A DNA stretch of 25,979 nt from RGIG7378 sp045588325. GTDB taxonomy: Bacteria > Bacillota > Clostridia > RGIG7378. Each line of letters begins with the position of its first letter. The first letter of the stretch is position 1. The DNA lies in assembly GCA_045588325.1 (NCBI GenBank), contig JAZNEA010000005.1, forward strand, positions 1-25,979. Reading direction: 5' to 3'. The notes beneath the pieces are model-generated. The model saw only the letters and a list, made by a program, of their open reading frames with translations, had not been told where the DNA came from and ran no database searches. The position numbers and the translations under genes are program-made. Of this stretch, positions 22,706-25,979 are shown piece by piece.

Positions 22706-23113
22706 TTACTGGCCGGTGCGGGCTCTCTTCTTCACGTTTTCCCAACGCCTATTTAAGTTTTTCTCATTAGACGCATAGAGAGCAGCGAAAATCACAATCA
22801 TTATTGCAACAAAAATAATATTGAACAGGGAAAGCGCTATCGTCAGTATTACCGCAACAATACCGTAGTAAATGTAGGACGAGAAAAACAAAGCTATAGC
22901 GATAATAATATTCGCCACGCTGGAAACAAGCATGGTCAAATCTAATGACAGCATTTTCTTAAAGGTTGATGTGTTGTGATAATTAACTATGCCAAGGACT
23001 ATCCATTCAATTGGAAAGAACAGCAGTATATAATTTGCGCAGGTGTACAACAGAGAACATACGCAAAATGGAGCAATATTTAAAACATACAACCATCGAA
23101 GGTCCCTCTTCAT
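22706..23113 (-). CDS. Small multi-pass membrane protein of unknown function
   Basis: This 135-aa protein starts at the ATG at 23113 behind AGGAGG. It has about four hydrophobic segments (~8-28, 32-45, 55-80, 82-108) and a basic C-terminal tail (LNRRWENVKKRARTGQ) that should face the cytoplasm. No catalytic residues stand out and I do not recognise a family. It ends about 40 bases upstream of the pepO promoter. Together with the genes up to the window end, it lies in a stretch that looks richer in A and T than the left part. Confidence 0.72.
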   Translation of the reverse strand: MKRDLRWLYVLNIAPFCVCSLLYTCANYILLFFPIEWIVLGIVNYHNTSTFKKMLSLDLTMLVSSVANIIIAIALFFSSYIYYGIVAVILTIALSLFNIIFVAIMIVIFAALYASNEKNLNRRWENVKKRARTGQ

Positions 23114-23166
23114 AATCTCTCCTCCTAACATCTAAACTAACCGGTTATGCATTACCGCGCCTAAAA

Positions 23167-23577
23167 TTAAGATAAGTCGTATGTGGTATATCCGCTTTCA
23201 GCAATAGCTTGTTGTAAAGCTCTGAATCTTTTTTCCCTTCCTCCAACCAGGAAACGATTTCCTTTTTTGAATACGAAAAGGTCACTAAACACAAACTTAG
23301 TGGACACATGCGGAGTATAGAATCTGATATACCTTTTCGTAATATCTCTTTCCGCCACGCAGTATTTACTTGGGCCATTTTCTCTTTTTCCATTCAAGTA
23401 TGTATAATAGCCCCCAGGGCAGGGTTCAATCTCAAACGTATCGGAGTTGTAACGAATTTTAATTCTTTTGTTTTCTAATTCTATATCCAGAATAGCATCG
23501 CTTAAATCATCATACAACTCCATGATGTTTCGATAATTTCTGTGATAAACCTTATACCATTTTGCGTTGTTTTTCAT
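23167..23577 (-). CDS. Hypothetical protein, 136 aa
   Basis: This unrecognised protein starts at the ATG at 23577, with only a weak AAAG-type ribosome binding site. It is soluble and rich in aromatic and charged residues. Pairs of short beta strands are likely (IRYNSDTFEIEPCPGGYYTYLNG, YIRFYTPHVSTKFVFSDLFVFKKG), and a short helix closes it. The amphipathic, beta-rich pattern argues for a real gene; the 82-codon frame overlapping it at 23145-23393 does not read like a protein. No function is proposed. Confidence 0.65.
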   Translation of the reverse strand: MKNNAKWYKVYHRNYRNIMELYDDLSDAILDIELENKRIKIRYNSDTFEIEPCPGGYYTYLNGKRENGPSKYCVAERDITKRYIRFYTPHVSTKFVFSDLFVFKKGNRFLVGGREKRFRALQQAIAESGYTTYDLS

Positions 23578-23630
23578 TGCTTTGCTACTTTCGCTATATT
23601 ATGCTAAACAGATGTAGCCAGCTGCAACAA

Positions 23631-23987
23631 TTACAGCCATATCTTAAGTAGTGAAGCTCCCCAGCCAATAGCCAACGCGCCAACCATGAAAACAATCACA
23701 ATAGAATGAAACCACAAGGAAACAGTCGAAATTCGCTTAATAATGGGATTTGAGGCTATCTTTACACTTCTATAAGAGGCTATAAAACCAACGTAAGAGC
23801 TAATGCCTGCTACGAGAATAAGGATATATAGCGTGGTCACCGTAACGAAATACATCGACAAAATCTCCCATACACTTCCACTGCCAGTCAGTGTTGATCC
23901 AGTTAATATTCCAAATCTAACGAGCATCACGGTGGTAACTATAAATGAAACTGCCATTAGAAATAATAAAACTTTTTGTTTTTTCAT
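23631..23987 (-). CDS. Small three-helix membrane protein of unknown function
   Basis: This 118-aa protein starts at the ATG at 23987 behind AAAGGAGG. Three hydrophobic helices are visible (~4-25, 42-70, 90-115), with a basic loop YRSVKIASNPIIKRIS between the second and third. The first part looks like an uncleaved signal anchor. I do not recognise the family. Its start overlaps the stop of a 42-codon upstream frame as ATGA, so the two may be translationally coupled. Confidence 0.72.
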   Translation of the reverse strand: MKKQKVLLFLMAVSFIVTTVMLVRFGILTGSTLTGSGSVWEILSMYFVTVTTLYILILVAGISSYVGFIASYRSVKIASNPIIKRISTVSLWFHSIVIVFMVGALAIGWGASLLKIWL

Positions 23988-24112
23988 GCGGAACCTCCTT
24001 TGCTGTATTCAAAAAACTCGTTTTCATCTTCAGATTTATATGCACAGAAGATAAATTGACCATTCTTCCAATCAATATCAAAAGAATTGGAAACTGATAA
24101 CAATAAACGCAC
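23984..24112 (-). CDS. Possible 42-codon gene, or 3' remnant, coupled to the membrane protein gene
   Basis: The frame from the GTG at 24112 encodes a plausible soluble peptide containing SFDIDWKNGQFIFCAYKSED and FFEYSKGGSA. It stops at TGA overlapping the next start codon as ATGA. The stop-start overlap and the protein-like composition suggest a real C-terminus, but no good ribosome binding site precedes the GTG. It may be the tail of a gene whose 5' part has been lost, because an in-frame TAA lies only a few codons upstream. Confidence 0.4.
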   Translation of the reverse strand: MRLLLSVSNSFDIDWKNGQFIFCAYKSEDENEFFEYSKGGSA

Positions 24113-24166
24113 TTTCGAGCGTTACCCCTTTTGTGGCAAATCTGCCGTAAGTCCGCATGTTGGAGT

Positions 24167-24685
24167 TTATAGATTTGCCCAATCATCTCTTGAAATTGCA
24201 AATACCTTCGTAATTTCATTTATTTCATCAGCAAATTCATCTACTTGTTTACAACCATAGGAACGTGCTGTCTTTGCTGACGGCTCATTGGTATGCTTCA
24301 TATAAGAATAAACAACATTAAAAGGGGTGTTGTTAAACGTCCAATCTCTGACTGCAATCGCAGCTTCTTTGGCGTATCCTTTTCTTTGTTTATCAGCTCT
24401 TATATGATATCCGATTTCAGGTTTTATTTGCCCCTTAATAATCTGCATTGTCAATCCGCAATCACCTATCATTTCGCCTGTGTCCTTCAAACATACAGCC
24501 CACAAACCAAAGCCCCAGATTTTGTATCTTTCGATATTTCTGTTTATCCAGTCTCTTACCTTTGCCTCGTCAAAAGCCTCTGGATAATGTTGCATGATAT
24601 CCGAATTCGCCAAAACACTATAAAGTGCATCGAAGTCATTTTCTGCCATTTCTCTTAACAACAGACGTTCTGTTTCAATAATCAT
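24167..24685 (-). CDS. GNAT-family N-acetyltransferase, RimJ/RimL type
   Basis: This 172-aa protein starts at the ATG at 24685 with AGGAG upstream. It shows the RimJ/RimL-like pattern: ETERLLLREMAENDFDALYSVL at the N-terminus, GFGLWAVCLKDTGEMIGDCGL, then EIGYHIRADKQRKGYAKEAA with the acetyl-CoA loop RKGYAKEA. NEPSAKTARSYGCKQVDEF follows near the end. Members acetylate ribosomal proteins, antibiotics or small metabolites; no substrate can be named. Its start codon overlaps the stop of a short upstream frame (TAATG). Confidence 0.88.
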   Translation of the reverse strand: MIIETERLLLREMAENDFDALYSVLANSDIMQHYPEAFDEAKVRDWINRNIERYKIWGFGLWAVCLKDTGEMIGDCGLTMQIIKGQIKPEIGYHIRADKQRKGYAKEAAIAVRDWTFNNTPFNVVYSYMKHTNEPSAKTARSYGCKQVDEFADEINEITKVFAISRDDWANL

Positions 24686-24837
24686 TACTCTTCTCCTGCA
24701 AATTCTAGTTTGGCTGAAATGCGAACATAATCGTTTGCCTACGCCCTATTTGAAAGGAACACGCTTTCGACTGTAATTCCTTTAGGTTGGAAATCCACCT
24801 TGCGTTCGACATATTGGAATTGGTCTAACGATTCTAC
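24685..24837 (-). pseudogene. Coding-like tail in frame with the kinase gene, interrupted by stops
   Basis: After the TAA that ends the kinase at 24838, the same frame continues for 32 codons (including QYVERKVDFQPKGITVESVF) to a TAG at 24739-24741. It then runs 17 more codons (DYVRISAKLEFAGEE) to a TAA overlapping the GNAT start. Both pieces read like protein, and one base change (TAG from CAG) would join them. I do not recognise it. It may be a dead small gene or a lost extension of the kinase; chance is also possible. Confidence 0.3.
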
Positions 24838-25440
24838 TTATACACCAAAACGATATTCCCTTTCTTCTTTATCATTGGCAGACAGATGAAAAGTGCTAAT
24901 GATAATATCGGCAACCTCATCTGGTTCAAGATTTGTATTATCAATTTTAAGATGATGCTCAAACCAAACTTCATCAGGCGCGGAATTGAGTCTATGTCTT
25001 TGCGTATCTCTTAATAAATTCGCTCTGCTCCATTCTACATCCTTTTTGGAAGCTTTTCTTTCCATGCGGTGTGGCGTTGCATTTCTCATAAGCCTGGTCT
25101 CAAGGTCGGCACTCAATTCGACAAAATAGAACTGTCCACCATTGGATTCAAACAAGTGGGCAAGCTTGGTTAGATATTCTCGTTGTTGTGGAATCTCGAA
25201 TGCACATACAAAAGTAAACAACAAGTCAACATTATGCTTTACCGCCATTTCAAAAGCTTTTTCTCTAAAGACCGCATTAAACTCCTTTTGGGCGGGCGTT
25301 GCGAAACCAAAGATTTTATCGGACATTTCTATGCTGTCATGATTCATCATGAGATTGTATTTTAATTTATCTCTGACACTTTCTGCGACAGTCATCTTTC
25401 CAACCGCTTGAGGTCCGCAGATTACAATTAAATTTGCCAT
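24838..25440 (-). CDS. P-loop kinase of unknown substrate
   Basis: This 200-aa protein starts at the ATG at 25440 with GGAGGG three bases upstream; the longer frame to 25548 overlaps another small gene and lacks a site. The Walker A GPQAVGKMT is at residues ~9-17, directly after the MANLIVIC strand. NHDSIEMSD, FTFVCAF and FYFVELSADLETRLMRN follow, a layout like that of shikimate- and chloramphenicol-phosphotransferase-type kinases. A conserved-looking RMERKASKKDVEWSR stretch could be the lid. The substrate is unknown. The frame remains coding-like after its stop, as noted for 24685-24837. Confidence 0.8.
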   Translation of the reverse strand: MANLIVICGPQAVGKMTVAESVRDKLKYNLMMNHDSIEMSDKIFGFATPAQKEFNAVFREKAFEMAVKHNVDLLFTFVCAFEIPQQREYLTKLAHLFESNGGQFYFVELSADLETRLMRNATPHRMERKASKKDVEWSRANLLRDTQRHRLNSAPDEVWFEHHLKIDNTNLEPDEVADIIISTFHLSANDKEEREYRFGV

Positions 25441-25462
25441 ATTCCCTCCGTCAAATTGGGGT

Positions 25463-25630
25463 TTATTTACCCTCTTTATCCTGTTTGGACACCAGAATGA
25501 TTGAACCAACAAGCAAGGCAACACCAAGGGTAAAAAACACACATCCAACTACTGTATTCAACTGATTTGCAAAGAAACCAATCATTCCACTGCCTGCAGC
25601 ACAACAAATCACATAAAATGCCTTTTTCAT
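25463..25630 (-). CDS. Small membrane protein, 55 aa
   Basis: The ATG at 25630 has GGAGG nine bases upstream. The protein starts MKKAFYVICCAAGSGMIGFF, has a second hydrophobic segment (VGCVFFTLGVALLVGSIILV), and ends in a charged tail (SKQDKEGK). Two membrane helices with both ends inside fit the charges. It is too short for common length cut-offs. It lies 22 bases before the P-loop kinase on the same strand and is probably co-transcribed with it. No family is recognised. Confidence 0.75.
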   Translation of the reverse strand: MKKAFYVICCAAGSGMIGFFANQLNTVVGCVFFTLGVALLVGSIILVSKQDKEGK

Positions 25631-25634
25631 AGCA

Positions 25635-25763
25635 TCATTCCTCCAAATTCAAGTTTGTCAGTCTGTTCATACTCGTCTTCAAATCTTTTATATAATCAGA
25701 AATGCTATCTCGGCCGTCGGCCTTTTCCCTACTCAAAAGAACGACCGTCTCCACATGGGTCAT
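25635..25763 (-). pseudogene. C-terminal fragment of an RlmD/RumA-type RNA uracil methyltransferase (probable)
   Basis: The frame from 25763 begins MTHVETVVLLSREKADG. The HVETVVLLS phrase is the conserved C-terminal strand of Clostridia 23S rRNA (uracil-C5) methyltransferases (TrmA/RlmD family), where it follows a DMFP motif. Here IPFGL replaces that motif. The frame then runs SISDYIKDLKTSMNRL and ends, without the long C-terminal extension of Clostridia relatives. No ribosome binding site precedes the ATG, and the catalytic domain is absent. It is therefore best read as a remnant. Its last codons contain the GGAGG used by the 55-aa gene. Confidence 0.55.
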
Positions 25764-25784
25764 AAGACCAAAAGGTATATTTTA

Positions 25785-25813
25785 TAGGGGACGAAAGTAA
25801 CATTTGTCCCCTA
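25785..25813. repeat. Palindrome with 8-bp arms, possible REP-like element
   Basis: TAGGGGAC (25785-25792) pairs with GTCCCCTA (25806-25813) around a 13-base loop; flanking A/T extends the stem weakly. There is no T tract on the - strand side, so a terminator is less likely. GGGGAC...GTCCCC palindromes of this form occur as dispersed elements in Clostridia genomes, an impression I could not check. Confidence 0.6.
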
Positions 25814-25857
25814 AAAACACGGAATATTATTGTTTTTAGCTAGTAATAGGGAACATA

Positions 25858-25979
25858 TCAATTGCCAATTCTTCCAGCGATATCCCAAAGTTTTGCGCCC
25901 TTGTATGTGAAGTAGTCAGGACCACAGAGACCGCTATCTTTTCCAAGACATTTTTTTGCAACACCAGTTAAATACATTA
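25858..25979 (-). CDS. C-terminal end of an unrecognised protein (cut by the window edge)
   Basis: The frame is open to the last base of the window. The visible part includes TGVAKKCLGKDSGLCGPDYF and KLWDIAGRIGN before the TGA. The ATG at 25977 may be internal. Two cysteines 7 apart and the compact glycine/aromatic pattern suggest a folded soluble protein. No family is recognised from so short a piece. The 94-base stretch between it and the RlmD-like remnant holds only the palindrome at 25785-25813. Confidence 0.5.
   Translation of the reverse strand, partial: MYLTGVAKKCLGKDSGLCGPDYFTYKGAKLWDIAGRIGN

Noticed and set aside
23145..23393. An 82-codon - frame overlapping the 136-aa hypothetical gene
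   Set aside because: It lacks a convincing start site and protein-like pattern, and overlaps the better frame almost completely.
24700..24840. Possible integron attC site (GTCTAAC next to the kinase gene)
   Set aside because: Only one core-like heptamer is present; there is no matching partner core or long stem, and no integrase gene in the window.
1..25979. CRISPR arrays, tRNA or rRNA genes
   Set aside because: No regularly spaced identical repeats with unique spacers, no cloverleaf-like sequences and no rRNA-like conserved blocks were seen on reading; small RNAs cannot be excluded.

Overview
The window looks like a chromosomal segment of a Gram-positive anaerobe of the class Clostridia, most likely a Lachnospiraceae-type bacterium. 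The evidence is a DUF1846 protein, a DUF6062 protein beside holB-tmk, an AbrB/MazF pair, a PdaA-like deacetylase, strong AGGAGG ribosome binding sites, BspA-type leucine-rich repeats and Pro-Thr stalks on exported proteins. No rRNA, tRNA, CRISPR array, transposase or prophage gene was seen.

Layout. 1-1257 (+): 3' part of a DUF1846 gene with a strong terminator. 1359-4076 (-): a large surface lipoprotein with BspA-type repeats. 4151-5080: a DUF6062 gene flanked by two inverted copies of a ~110-bp repeat, one of which supplies the last codons of holB. 5076-6715 (-): holB and tmk, overlapping by ATGA. 6720-7172: a non-coding block with a recurring GTTATTGACAT inverted motif and three related hairpin units. 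7173-7283 (-): a 36-aa membrane protein missed by length filters, divergent from abrB-mazF-pdaA-like-DUF4353 (7422-10170, +).

10258-15960 (-): eight tightly packed or overlapping genes behind one good promoter (an FMN oxidoreductase with an altered active site, a TIM-barrel protein, a membrane-anchored protein, a P-loop kinase, a DUF3267 zincin, an ElaA-type GNAT, a LUD protein and an APH-type kinase). They look like one unnamed operon.

16099-20616 (-): a small lipoprotein, a decayed XRE regulator, and a six-gene run (ArsC-type reductase, LCM-family methyltransferase, short radical SAM protein, membrane protein, DUF5714 protein, SpoT-like single-domain HD hydrolase). 20714-22612 (-): an M13 metallopeptidase. 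From about 22.7 kb to the end the DNA looks more AT-rich and accessory-like. It holds small membrane proteins, hypothetical proteins, a GNAT, a P-loop kinase and several gene fragments, including a probable C-terminal remnant of an RlmD/RumA-type RNA methyltransferase.

The least explained signals are the 6825-7164 motif array, the inverted repeats around the DUF6062 gene, and the two unnamed operons. All family assignments are from reading the sequence; no database search was run.
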